Positions 34,237 to 42,465 of a DNA stretch of 64,000 nt are shown here, piece after piece (the first letter of the stretch is position 1; each line of letters opens with the position of its first letter). The position numbers and the translations under genes were made by a program. The notes below the pieces were generated by a model. The model made no database searches. It saw nothing but the letters and a program-made list of their open reading frames with translations, and was not told the origin of the DNA. The stretch comes from Cellulophaga baltica. GTDB taxonomy: Bacteria; Bacteroidota; Bacteroidia; Flavobacteriales; Flavobacteriaceae. Where the stretch lies: contig NZ_FNBD01000002.1 in the NCBI RefSeq assembly GCF_900102165.1, positions 186,001 through 250,000 on the forward strand, read 5' to 3'.

Positions 34237-36024
34237 CTATCGCTTTAAAGAAAAGTGATTGTTTATATATTTTGCAACTACCCTACTACCATCCGTTTCT
34301 AAATAACTTAGTTGAAACCAATAATCTGAAGCAGGCATTTGGATTCCTTTATATAAACCATCCCACGCTGTTTGTGCAAGATCTAATTGTTGAAGTAATT
34401 TCCCATAGCGATCAAAAATTAGCAGTACCGGACTGTCTAATGTCTCTAAGCCTTCTACAGACCACTCATCATTAATCCCATCGCCATTAGGGCTGAAAAA
34501 TCGCTTAAACCCAACCACTATAATGGTTTCAGAATCCGTGCCACAACCTTCTAAATCATTCACAGTAACCGTATGCATACCTGGTAAAACATTGGTAAAT
34601 TGTGAGCTCATCTGAAAAGGCTCCTCATCTATCTGATACTCATAGTTGCCATCCAATTCTGTATGAACCAAAACTGTATTATTTGCCTGTAAATCATCAA
34701 CAACTACTGTTGTAATGTTGGGTGATTTTGAAATAACCAAAGTCACATCAAAAACCTCTGTACAGGTTAGCGTACCAACCGTGGTACTTACCGTAAGTTC
34801 ATAAATTCCTGCCGCTGCCACGTTTATAGTTGCAGTACTTTCACCTGTACTCCACAAATACGTGAAATTTGAATTTGGAGTATCATCACCAATACTAGCA
34901 GAAGAAATAGCCTCACACAAGTAGACCGTTGCTGGAAAATCTTGCACTATTTCCTCAGATACTATCAATTGAAAATCTTGAGAAGCATCATAACAATTAG
35001 GATTTGCTAGTGACGAAATTCTAATATAAACTGTTTCTGTACCTGCTGATTTTACATGATTATTTTCTAGAGCATTAAACCCCGTAACAGCATCAGAAAA
35101 TGTTGCATGGTAGGTGATTAAAAAATCATCTGGATTCTGAGACCCTAAAACTTCTACATCAAAGGTACTTAAATCAAAAACCGCTTCATCAAAACAGAAA
35201 AATTTATCCCCCACAGTATTCGCTACAGGCCTTGCAGAAAAAGACACTTGAACATCACTAATAATATTGTCTGCAGCTCTCGTAACTACCACCCGATAAT
35301 TAGACGAATCCAACACGTTTAAAATAGCAGTTGTGGCTCCTACAATTTGCGTATAACCACTACCGTCATCTCGATACCATTCATAACTTAAGGCACCAGT
35401 GCTAGTCGCATCTAATTGTACAAAATCTGATTCACAAGCCGCTATAGGCGGACCTAAAAGATTACTTATAATTGTACAATCTAAAGCATCATAGGGATTT
35501 GTTACAAAAATATCACCCGAAAATTGGATTGAAAAACCTGAATTTACATTTGAAAAATTATTAATTAACAGGTAATATTCTTCGCCTGGCATTACAGAAA
35601 GCCAATCTTCATATTGTATATTATCTGTAGCTCCCGTAGGGTCCTCTCCTACTCCTAGAAAACTATTTTGATCGCCATTATCTAAAAAATTACAACGCAA
35701 CGGATCTCCTAAATTGGAACAGTCATCTGTTTTGTATAATGCAAAATCCCAGTCTTCATCCGTAGCTGTACTGATATTAAATCCTAACTGCCCTGTTGCC
35801 GAAGTTCTAAAGCGATACCATGCCGAATTTGATTCTATAGATCCTGAAGCGGTACGCTCTAAACAACCAGACTCACTGACTCCTGCAAAATCATCTACCC
35901 CAAAACTATTTGTCCCGCTATTCACCGGTGTATTATTACAAATAGGAATAGCCGTTGAACAATCTGGAGAGATTTGCGCAATGGTAAAATTAGAAAATAA
36001 AAAAAATAATATAATAAATCTCAT
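34237..36024 (-). CDS. Type B T9SS-sorted secreted protein, paralogue of the next gene
   Basis: A start at 36024 puts the Met directly before a clean signal peptide (MRFIILFFLFSNFTIAQ) and gives 595 residues; an earlier in-frame Met at 36060 adds 12 residues without signal character. After SPDCSTAIPICNNTP, an N-terminal domain like that of the downstream gene follows (WYRFRTSATGQLGFNIS versus WFVFRAGTGGQVGFDIE). Middle beta-sandwich segments include an Ig/PKD-like stretch around NFTYLWSTGESTATI. The type B sorting domain closes the protein (FFSPNGDGINDEW, LLIFDRYGKLLQQLD, NHFSLKR). Cargo of the type IX secretion system, either cell-surface or released. Function unknown. Confidence 0.9.
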   Translation of the reverse strand: MRFIILFFLFSNFTIAQISPDCSTAIPICNNTPVNSGTNSFGVDDFAGVSESGCLERTASGSIESNSAWYRFRTSATGQLGFNISTATDEDWDFALYKTDDCSNLGDPLRCNFLDNGDQNSFLGVGEDPTGATDNIQYEDWLSVMPGEEYYLLINNFSNVNSGFSIQFSGDIFVTNPYDALDCTIISNLLGPPIAACESDFVQLDATSTGALSYEWYRDDGSGYTQIVGATTAILNVLDSSNYRVVVTRAADNIISDVQVSFSARPVANTVGDKFFCFDEAVFDLSTFDVEVLGSQNPDDFLITYHATFSDAVTGFNALENNHVKSAGTETVYIRISSLANPNCYDASQDFQLIVSEEIVQDFPATVYLCEAISSASIGDDTPNSNFTYLWSTGESTATINVAAAGIYELTVSTTVGTLTCTEVFDVTLVISKSPNITTVVVDDLQANNTVLVHTELDGNYEYQIDEEPFQMSSQFTNVLPGMHTVTVNDLEGCGTDSETIIVVGFKRFFSPNGDGINDEWSVEGLETLDSPVLLIFDRYGKLLQQLDLAQTAWDGLYKGIQMPASDYWFQLSYLETDGSRVVAKYINNHFSLKR

Positions 36025-36103
36025 TAGAGATACTTCATTAGTAAGTATAAAACTAAACACGCGACAAAGCCTGTGCTAATTAATGTTGTGTAACAAGCTA
36101 AAC

Positions 36104-36136
36104 TTGCTATTAAATAGTAGATAATGTATATCTTTG
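36104..36136 (+). promoter_or_regulatory. Possible folE promoter
   Basis: TTG at 36104, a 22-base spacer and TATCTTTG at 36129 match the Bacteroidota promoter pattern, 23 bases before the folE start. The spacer is at the long end of the range. Confidence 0.5.
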
Positions 36137-36159
36137 CAGCATTTAAGAGATGATAATAA

Positions 36160-36840
36160 ATGAAAATTGACAGCACATTAGAAGATCAATTTGATGAAAT
36201 TGGAGACAATCATGTTTCTACTTCTGAAGATACTCCATTACTTGCCAATGCTTTTGAATTGAGTGATGAAGAGAAAATAGTAAAGATTAAAGCAAATGTT
36301 TCTGAAATCATGGAAACTTTAGGCTTAGACCTTACTGATGATAGTTTAAAGGGCACCCCTAACCGAGTGGCAAAAATGTTTGTTAACGAAATATTTGCAG
36401 GCTTACACCCTAACAGAAAACCGAAATCCTCAACATTTGACAACAAATACAAATATGGTGAGATGTTGGTTGAAAAAAACATAACACTTTATAGTACTTG
36501 TGAGCATCATTTCTTACCAATTGTTGGTAGAGCTCATGTTGCTTATATCTCAAATGGTACTGTTGTTGGACTTTCTAAAATGAATCGAATTGTAGATTAT
36601 TTTGCAAAAAGACCACAAGTACAAGAACGTTTAAATATTCAGATTGTAAGAGAATTACAAAAAGTCTTGAACACGGAGGATGTAGCTTGCGTTATTGACG
36701 CAAAACACCTTTGTGTAAATTCTAGAGGTATTCGCGATATTGAAAGCAGCACAGTTACTGCAGAATATGGTGGAAAATTCAAAGAAGAAGCTACGCGTAG
36801 AGAGTTTTTAAATTTTATCAAGTTAGAAACAAGGTTTTAA
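36160..36840 (+). CDS. folE: GTP cyclohydrolase I
   Basis: The 226-residue enzyme makes dihydroneopterin triphosphate from GTP for folate or pterin synthesis. Zinc ligands are in STCEHHFLPIVG and CVIDAKHLCVNSRGI (Cys and His residues), and GLSKMNRIVDYFAKRPQVQE is the classic core helix. TVTAEYGGKF near the end is typical. It is followed by cysS after 18 bases and may be cotranscribed. With folP at 16598 it gives the window two steps of the folate route, but they are far apart. Confidence 0.97.
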   Translation: MKIDSTLEDQFDEIGDNHVSTSEDTPLLANAFELSDEEKIVKIKANVSEIMETLGLDLTDDSLKGTPNRVAKMFVNEIFAGLHPNRKPKSSTFDNKYKYGEMLVEKNITLYSTCEHHFLPIVGRAHVAYISNGTVVGLSKMNRIVDYFAKRPQVQERLNIQIVRELQKVLNTEDVACVIDAKHLCVNSRGIRDIESSTVTAEYGGKFKEEATRREFLNFIKLETRF

Positions 36841-36858
36841 TTATTTTTCAATCAAAGC

Positions 36859-38340
36859 ATGCAATTATATAAAACTCAGCATTTAAAAGTTTACAATTCA
36901 TTATCTGGACAAAAAGAGCTATTTACACCTATACATGAAGGTGCCATAGGAATGTATGTTTGCGGCCCCACAGTATACAGCAATGTACACTTAGGAAACT
37001 GTAGAACATTCATGTCTTTTGATATGATTTTTAGATACTTTAAGCACCTGGGTTATAAAGTACGTTATGTTCGTAATATCACAGATGCGGGGCATTTAGA
37101 AAACGATGCAGATGATGGCGAGGATAAAATTGCAAAAAAAGCACGCTTAGAACGTATTGAACCTATGGAAGTAGTACAACGATATACGGTTGACTTCCAT
37201 ACTATTTTACAAAAATTTAATTTTTTACCTCCGAGTATAGAGCCTACAGCTACTGGTCATATTATTGAGCAGATAGAAATTATAAAAGAGATTCTGAACA
37301 AAGGTTTTGCTTACGAGGTTAATGGTTCTGTTTATTTTGATGTTCCAAAATTTAATGAAACCCATAACTATGGCAAATTGAGTGGCCGTAAGTTAGAAGA
37401 CATGATTGCGAATACTCGTGAATTAGCTGCGCAAGACGACAAGCATAGTCCGCAAGATTTTGCACTTTGGAAAAAGGCAGAACCGCAACATATTATGAGA
37501 TGGCCTTCTCCTTGGGGAGATGGTTTTCCTGGCTGGCACCTAGAATGTACTGCGATGAGCACTAAATATTTAGGCGAAACTTTTGATATTCATGGAGGCG
37601 GAATGGATTTAAAATTCCCGCATCATGAATGTGAAATTGCGCAAGCTGAAGCTAGCAATGGCGCATCGCCTGTAAATTATTGGTTGCACGCTAATATGCT
37701 TACCATGAATGGTAAAAAAATGGCAAAATCTACTGGTAATAACATTTTACCAGACGAAATTTTCTCTGGCAATAATAGCATTCTTTCAAAAGCTTTTACC
37801 CCTACGGTAGTACGTTTTTTTATGATGCAAGCGCATTACACGAGTATCTTAGATTTAAGCAATGACGCACTTCTAGCTTCTGAAAAAGGATTTCAGAAAC
37901 TAATGGAAGCTCTAAGCGCTATTGACAAATTAGAAACAGGTGCTAGTTCTGATTTTGATTTTACCGCATGGCAACAGAAATGTTACGATGCCATGAATGA
38001 TGACTTTAATACGCCAACCCTAATTGCTCATTTATTTGAAGCTGTAAAGCATATTAATGCTATCAAAGAAAAGAAAGAAGCTATCTCTGAAGCCGACAAA
38101 ACACTTTTAAAAGAAACCTTCAACGCCTTTATATTTGACATTTTAGGTCTAGAGGATAAAAATGATGCCAATTCCGATTCTGATAAATTATCTGGAGTGG
38201 TGGCCTTATTGATACAACTCAGAAAAGAAGCAAGAGACAATAAGGATTTTGCTACTTCTGATATTATAAGAGACCAATTAGCAGCACTAGGCATTCAATT
38301 AAAAGACGGTAAAGAAGGTACTACTTTTAGCATCTCTTAA
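36859..38340 (+). CDS. cysS: Cysteinyl-tRNA synthetase
   Basis: The 493-residue class I enzyme attaches cysteine to its tRNA. The HIGH-type motif is HLGN at 44-47, preceded by the zinc ligand region [12 protein letters not shown]. The KMSKS-type motif is KMAKSTGN, and zinc-site residues continue in [10 protein letters not shown] and [10 protein letters not shown]. The C-terminal DALR-type helical domain and the final KDGKEGTTF are present, so it is complete. Confidence 0.97.
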   Translation: MQLYKTQHLKVYNSLSGQKELFTPIHEGAIGMYVCGPTVYSNVHLGNCRTFMSFDMIFRYFKHLGYKVRYVRNITDAGHLENDADDGEDKIAKKARLERIEPMEVVQRYTVDFHTILQKFNFLPPSIEPTATGHIIEQIEIIKEILNKGFAYEVNGSVYFDVPKFNETHNYGKLSGRKLEDMIANTRELAAQDDKHSPQDFALWKKAEPQHIMRWPSPWGDGFPGWHLECTAMSTKYLGETFDIHGGGMDLKFPHHECEIAQAEASNGASPVNYWLHANMLTMNGKKMAKSTGNNILPDEIFSGNNSILSKAFTPTVVRFFMMQAHYTSILDLSNDALLASEKGFQKLMEALSAIDKLETGASSDFDFTAWQQKCYDAMNDDFNTPTLIAHLFEAVKHINAIKEKKEAISEADKTLLKETFNAFIFDILGLEDKNDANSDSDKLSGVVALLIQLRKEARDNKDFATSDIIRDQLAALGIQLKDGKEGTTFSIS

Positions 38341-38874
38341 CTTAAATTGCGTCGCAGTTTTGGCGCTAATGGTCCTAAAAAAATATAATGTTTGGTTTTG
38401 AATACATGATTCAAATAGAATCTGTTATCAAAACCAAACCTCCTATAAACATCTTTACGTATTTCACTCCTATTCTAAAGAAAATGTACGGCTAAATTTC
38501 ACACGTTCGTTAGTACAAAATTGAACAGGATATAGACCTAGCTCGTTTTAAAAAAAGAGAACTATAATACCGCATTAGGAATACTAGCACCTTACAATTT
38601 CCCTCACTTAACAAGAAGCTTAAACACTGGAAACGCAATCCTACAATTAGTGCCATTATAGAAGGTTGCCACTCTAATTTCTCTTTAGAAACACCATTAA
38701 ATTACCCCTTGATATTCAAATCTCATTGTTGCATTACAGAAAGGACTTGAACAGTTAGCATCAAATTCCTCTTCTATTAGTTCATAATAAAAATTACTAT
38801 AACCCTGAACCTAGGAACGCGCAGGTTTTATAATTCCTGTAGAAAAGCGTATTTTTGAGGGTAATTTCATCTTC
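38341..38874. other. 534-bp gene-free gap, possibly holding decayed coding sequence
   Basis: No open frame of useful length begins here. Short frames without a start read protein-like, for example YNTALGILAPYNFPHLTRSL near 38565-38625 and RNPTISAIIEGCHSNFSLET near 38630-38690, in different frames, as expected for a frameshifted remnant. An 11-bp inverted repeat TTTGGTTTTGA (38391-38401) and TCAAAACCAAA (38428-38438) lies near its start. I could not identify a parent gene. Confidence 0.4.
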
Positions 38875-39096
38875 ATGAAAAAAATACTCATTGCACCTTT
38901 TGTTTTTTTAGTCCGCTTCTATCAATTGGTCATATCACCACTTACCCCAGCTAGTTGCCGCTACAGCCCTACGTGCTCACAATACACCCTAGAAGCTTTA
39001 AGAAAACACGGCCTTTTTAAAGGAGGTTGGCTTGGAATAAAAAGAATTTTTAGTTGCCACCCTTGGGGAGGAAAAGGTTATGACCCCGTGCCTTAA
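38875..39096 (+). CDS. yidD: Membrane protein insertion efficiency factor YidD
   Basis: The 73-residue protein has the YidD signature: an amphipathic N-terminus then [20 protein letters not shown] with its three conserved cysteines, followed by ALRKHG and a final [12 protein letters not shown]. YidD helps the YidC insertase at the membrane. It is complete and lies 101 bases before lgt. Confidence 0.97.
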   Translation: MKKILIAPFVFLVRFYQLVISPLTPASCRYSPTCSQYTLEALRKHGLFKGGWLGIKRIFSCHPWGGKGYDPVP

Positions 39097-39197
39097 ATAG
39101 GAGTTTTATTTCAATCGTATAAATTTCTAATTTCTTTACCATGCTGCACGCTGTCTAGCGTCAATTTTCTTATCTTAGCCCTTCAAAATATTTGTAA

Positions 39198-40154
39198 ATG
39201 TACTTTTTAGGTATTACTTGGAACCCAAACGACACGCTATTCAAAATTGGGTTTATTCAAATTAAATATTATAATCTTTTATGGATTGCCGCCTTCGCTT
39301 TGGGCTGGTACCTTATGAAAAAGATTTTTTTAAAAGAGAAAAAAACTGTTGAGCAATTAGACTCTCTTTTCATATATACCGTTCTTGCAACAATGCTAGG
39401 CGCCCGTTTAGGGCATGTATTTTTTTATGACTGGCCCTATTACAAAAACAATCTTTTAGAGATATTATTACCCATTAAAGCAAACCCTAATGAGGCCATA
39501 CTTGGCTTTATCAAAGGATATGAATTCACTGGTTTTACAGGACTTGCAAGTCATGGTGCCGCTATAGGAATTATTATAGCCATGTACTTATATGTACGTA
39601 AACACCCAGGCTTTAAAGTAATTTGGATATTAGATCGAATTGTAATCCCTGTAGCTATTGGTGCATTTTTTGTACGTTTGGGGAATTTTTTCAACTCAGA
39701 AATTGTTGGTAAAACCGTAGAGAAATCGTTTGTATTTGCTACCAAATTTGTTCGTAATTCTGACGATCTTCCTGCTTACAAAGCAATGCAACTTACCAAT
39801 GCCAAAACGCCTAGTGTAGCTTACAGTCTTATTGAAAACAATCCTAAATTCGCAGCTATTTTAGAAGCGATACCTTACCGCCATCCAGCCCAATTATACG
39901 AGGGAATTTGCTATATATTTGTTTTCATTATATTATACTATTTCTACTGGAAAACAGATAAAAAAGATAAGCCAGGATTCTTATTTGGTACATTTTTAGT
40001 GCTTTTATGGTCTATACGTTTCTTTGTTGAATTTGTAAAAGAACGTCAAAATTCGCTTGATGAATCTATGGAGCTGTTATCTATCGGACAATGGCTTAGT
40101 ATTCCATTTGTTCTTATAGGACTCTATTTCATGTTTAGACCAACAAAATCATAA
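39198..40154 (+). CDS. lgt: Prolipoprotein diacylglyceryl transferase
   Basis: The 318-residue membrane enzyme transfers diacylglyceryl from phosphatidylglycerol to the lipobox cysteine of prelipoproteins, the first step for the many lipoproteins in this window. It has about seven transmembrane segments, the GARLGHVFFYDW segment, ASHGAAIGI with the conserved His, and the Lgt signature FVRLGNFFNSEIVGK. HPAQLYEGICY is the other conserved block. It is followed by a DUF192 gene after 5 bases. Confidence 0.96.
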   Translation: MYFLGITWNPNDTLFKIGFIQIKYYNLLWIAAFALGWYLMKKIFLKEKKTVEQLDSLFIYTVLATMLGARLGHVFFYDWPYYKNNLLEILLPIKANPNEAILGFIKGYEFTGFTGLASHGAAIGIIIAMYLYVRKHPGFKVIWILDRIVIPVAIGAFFVRLGNFFNSEIVGKTVEKSFVFATKFVRNSDDLPAYKAMQLTNAKTPSVAYSLIENNPKFAAILEAIPYRHPAQLYEGICYIFVFIILYYFYWKTDKKDKPGFLFGTFLVLLWSIRFFVEFVKERQNSLDESMELLSIGQWLSIPFVLIGLYFMFRPTKS

Positions 40155-40159
40155 GACCC

Positions 40160-40645
40160 ATGAAAAATGCCCTAGTACTCCTTAGCTGCATAATTCTTGG
40201 CTTTCTAAGCTCTTGTAAAGAAGAACCAAAGCAAGCCATAGAAACTGCCGCAATTGCGTTTAAAAAAGAAGGAGAATTAACGATTTATAAAGCGAAAACA
40301 GATTCTATTATTGCCTCTTTTGATATTGAGATAGCCGCTACAGATTACGAAACTGAAACCGGACTCATGTACCGCAATACCATGAAACCAACTAGAGGGA
40401 TGTTATTTGTATTTCCCGATGTAGCCATGCATTCTTTCTACATGAAAAATACAGCAATTCCATTAGATATTATTTATATCGATGAGCATTTGAAAATTGC
40501 TAGTTTTCAAGAAAATGCTATTCCCTTTAATGAAGAAGGATTATCATCACAGGTACCTATAAAATATGTGCTAGAAATAAATGCAGGATTAGCAGAAAAA
40601 TATCTTCTAGAAGTTAAAGATAGCATTGTTTATAAAGAACTATAA
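40160..40645 (+). CDS. DUF192 lipoprotein
   Basis: The 161-residue protein has a lipobox ending GFLSSC (Cys19) and a single DUF192 beta-barrel-like domain. Family landmarks are ETGLMYRNTMKPTRGMLFVF, MHSFYMKNTAIPLDIIYID and KYVLEINAG. The family is widespread and its function is unresolved. The gene starts 5 bases after lgt, so it is translated from the same message. Confidence 0.9.
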   Translation: MKNALVLLSCIILGFLSSCKEEPKQAIETAAIAFKKEGELTIYKAKTDSIIASFDIEIAATDYETETGLMYRNTMKPTRGMLFVFPDVAMHSFYMKNTAIPLDIIYIDEHLKIASFQENAIPFNEEGLSSQVPIKYVLEINAGLAEKYLLEVKDSIVYKEL

Positions 40646-40656
40646 ACAGCATTTAA

Positions 40657-41175
40657 ATGGATTACCTACTGAATAATAGCACGTCTGACCGATTATTATT
40701 TAGAAAATTACAACCCAGTGATTTTAACGCATGGCTTCCTTTTCATGAAGATAAACGAACTTCGGAATTTTGGGAAGGTTTACCTGAGAACCCCATAAAA
40801 GCGTGTAAGGCAGATTTTGAACGTACAATGTATAGGTATGAGCACAATCTTGGCGGAAAGCTTGCACTGATTCACAAGCAAACGAAAACGTTTCTTGGCT
40901 TAGCAGGATTACTTGTTCAAGAAATACACGAAAAAAAAGAAATTGAAATAGCCTATTCCCTACTTCCTAAACACTGGAACATGGGTTATGCCACAGAAGC
41001 AGCAAAAGCATGTGTAGACTACTCCATTTCTAACAATTTATGTAGCTCTCTAATCAGCATCATCCACAAAGACAATATACCCTCTCAAAAAGTGGCCCAA
41101 AGAAACGGGTTGACGCTAGATTTTGAAACTACCTACCATGGCAATCCTGTCTATATTTTTAGAATAAACCTATAA
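40657..41175 (+). CDS. GNAT family N-acetyltransferase (RimJ/RimL-like)
   Basis: The 172-residue protein has the GNAT fold of the RimJ/RimL group: TSDRLLFRKLQPSDF at the start, IEIAYSLLPKHWNMGYATEA (acetyl-CoA binding region), and IHKDNIPSQKVAQRNGLTL at the end. The acceptor is unknown. It lies in a tight run after lgt and DUF192 with gaps of 5 and 11 bases, and before the ABC ATPase by 18 bases. Confidence 0.9.
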   Translation: MDYLLNNSTSDRLLFRKLQPSDFNAWLPFHEDKRTSEFWEGLPENPIKACKADFERTMYRYEHNLGGKLALIHKQTKTFLGLAGLLVQEIHEKKEIEIAYSLLPKHWNMGYATEAAKACVDYSISNNLCSSLISIIHKDNIPSQKVAQRNGLTLDFETTYHGNPVYIFRINL

Positions 41176-41193
41176 TTCAAATTTTATTGAAGC

Positions 41194-42420
41194 ATGTCTC
41201 ATACTCTTATCTTCACTCAAAACAATAGCCCAATAAAAAGCTTAATATCTAAGCTTCTTGACCCTCAAAATCCTCTAGACTTAGATGCTATACAAAACCT
41301 CAAAGGAGATGTTCTTTCTAAGTCCAAGATTGAAGAATTGATTTTTGAGGAAGAAGTACACGAACTGAAGATTGCCACAAAAAACACAACGCAGAGTTTA
41401 AAATCAATGTCTAGCGGAGAACAGCGAAAAATTGTATTAAACTACCTTTTAGCAGCTGATGCTGATTTTCTAGTTTTAGACAATCCCTTTGATAATTTAG
41501 ATCAAGAATCTGTTGCAGACTTAAAAACTACTATTTTAAAACATACCGCTACCAAATTATTTATAGTAATCTTAAGCAGAAAAGCAGATGCCTTAGCTTT
41601 CATCAAGAATAGATTTGAACTTCTACACAATGGAAATCTACAGCGTATAGCCAAAGAAACAGAATTCAATTTAGAAAATCCTTTTACAAGAGCACTTCCT
41701 AAACCATTTAAAAAGTTAGATTACGAAGGAGACGTATTAATAAGTCTGAAAAATATAAATGTACATTTTGATGCGAAACCTATATTACAAAACATTACAT
41801 GGGAAATTAAAAAAGGATCGTTTTGGCAATTGATAGGAAAGAATGGTAGTGGAAAAACTACCTTACTGTCTTTAATTACAGGAGAAAATAGCAAAGGATA
41901 TAACCAAGAACTCTATTTATTCGGAAAGAAAAAAGGCAGCGGCGAAACCATTTGGGATATTAAAAAAAGAATTGGCTATTACGCACCCACCTTAACGCAT
42001 AATTTTAAACGCACTCATACGGTAAAAAACATGCTTATATCAGGTTTAAACGACTCTATAGGCCTTTACAAACTTCCAACAGAAAGTCAGGCCTTAATTG
42101 CGGAGGAATGGCTAGAAGTGCTTAAAATGAATCAAAAAGCAGAAGCTATTTTCACAGAGCTTCCTGTTGGTAAAAAACGCTTGGTAATGATTGCCAGAGC
42201 CATGATCAAACACCCTTTAGTGTTAATTTTAGATGAACCCACCGAGAATTTAGATGATGAGAGTGCTGCACTATTTGTGGCATTGACTAATAAAATTGCA
42301 GCAGAGTCTACTACTGCTATTATTTTTGTCTCTCACCGAGAGGAATACGGACTTACTCCGAAACAAAAATACATCCTCACGAAAGACCCCAATGGCTCTG
42401 TAGGAACTATTATAAACTAA
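41194..42420 (+). CDS. Tandem ABC ATPase (ModF-like) with a degenerate first domain
   Basis: The 408-residue soluble protein has two ABC domains and no membrane part, as in E. coli ModF. A stop codon sits directly upstream of the ATG, so the N-terminus is not missed. The first domain (1-150) lacks a Walker A motif altogether; it keeps the signature SSGEQ (73-77) but has Asn97 where the catalytic Glu belongs (LVLDNP) and an Arg in place of the H-loop His. The second domain (about 180-405) has Walker A GKNGSGKTT (216-223), Walker B LILDEPT with Glu348 and the H-loop VSH, but its signature is LPVGKK. Thus only the pairing of domain 2's Walker A with domain 1's signature makes a full ATP site. 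Its role is unknown; ModF-like proteins are not proven transporters. Confidence 0.88.
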   Translation: MSHTLIFTQNNSPIKSLISKLLDPQNPLDLDAIQNLKGDVLSKSKIEELIFEEEVHELKIATKNTTQSLKSMSSGEQRKIVLNYLLAADADFLVLDNPFDNLDQESVADLKTTILKHTATKLFIVILSRKADALAFIKNRFELLHNGNLQRIAKETEFNLENPFTRALPKPFKKLDYEGDVLISLKNINVHFDAKPILQNITWEIKKGSFWQLIGKNGSGKTTLLSLITGENSKGYNQELYLFGKKKGSGETIWDIKKRIGYYAPTLTHNFKRTHTVKNMLISGLNDSIGLYKLPTESQALIAEEWLEVLKMNQKAEAIFTELPVGKKRLVMIARAMIKHPLVLILDEPTENLDDESAALFVALTNKIAAESTTAIIFVSHREEYGLTPKQKYILTKDPNGSVGTIIN

Positions 42421-42446
42421 AAAAAGCCGCTAATTAGCGGCTTTTT
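42421..42446. terminator. Bidirectional terminator between the ABC ATPase and secDF
   Basis: AAAAAGCCGCTAA and TTAGCGGCTTTTT are exact inverses, giving a GC-rich stem with A and T tracts on both sides, which can end the two convergent genes. Confidence 0.85.
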
Positions 42447-42465
42447 CTATATATACAAATAGTAT

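Noticed and set aside
34125-34475. A 116-codon plus-strand frame between and over the T9SS genes
   Set aside because: Mostly antisense to the sorting domain of the larger T9SS gene.
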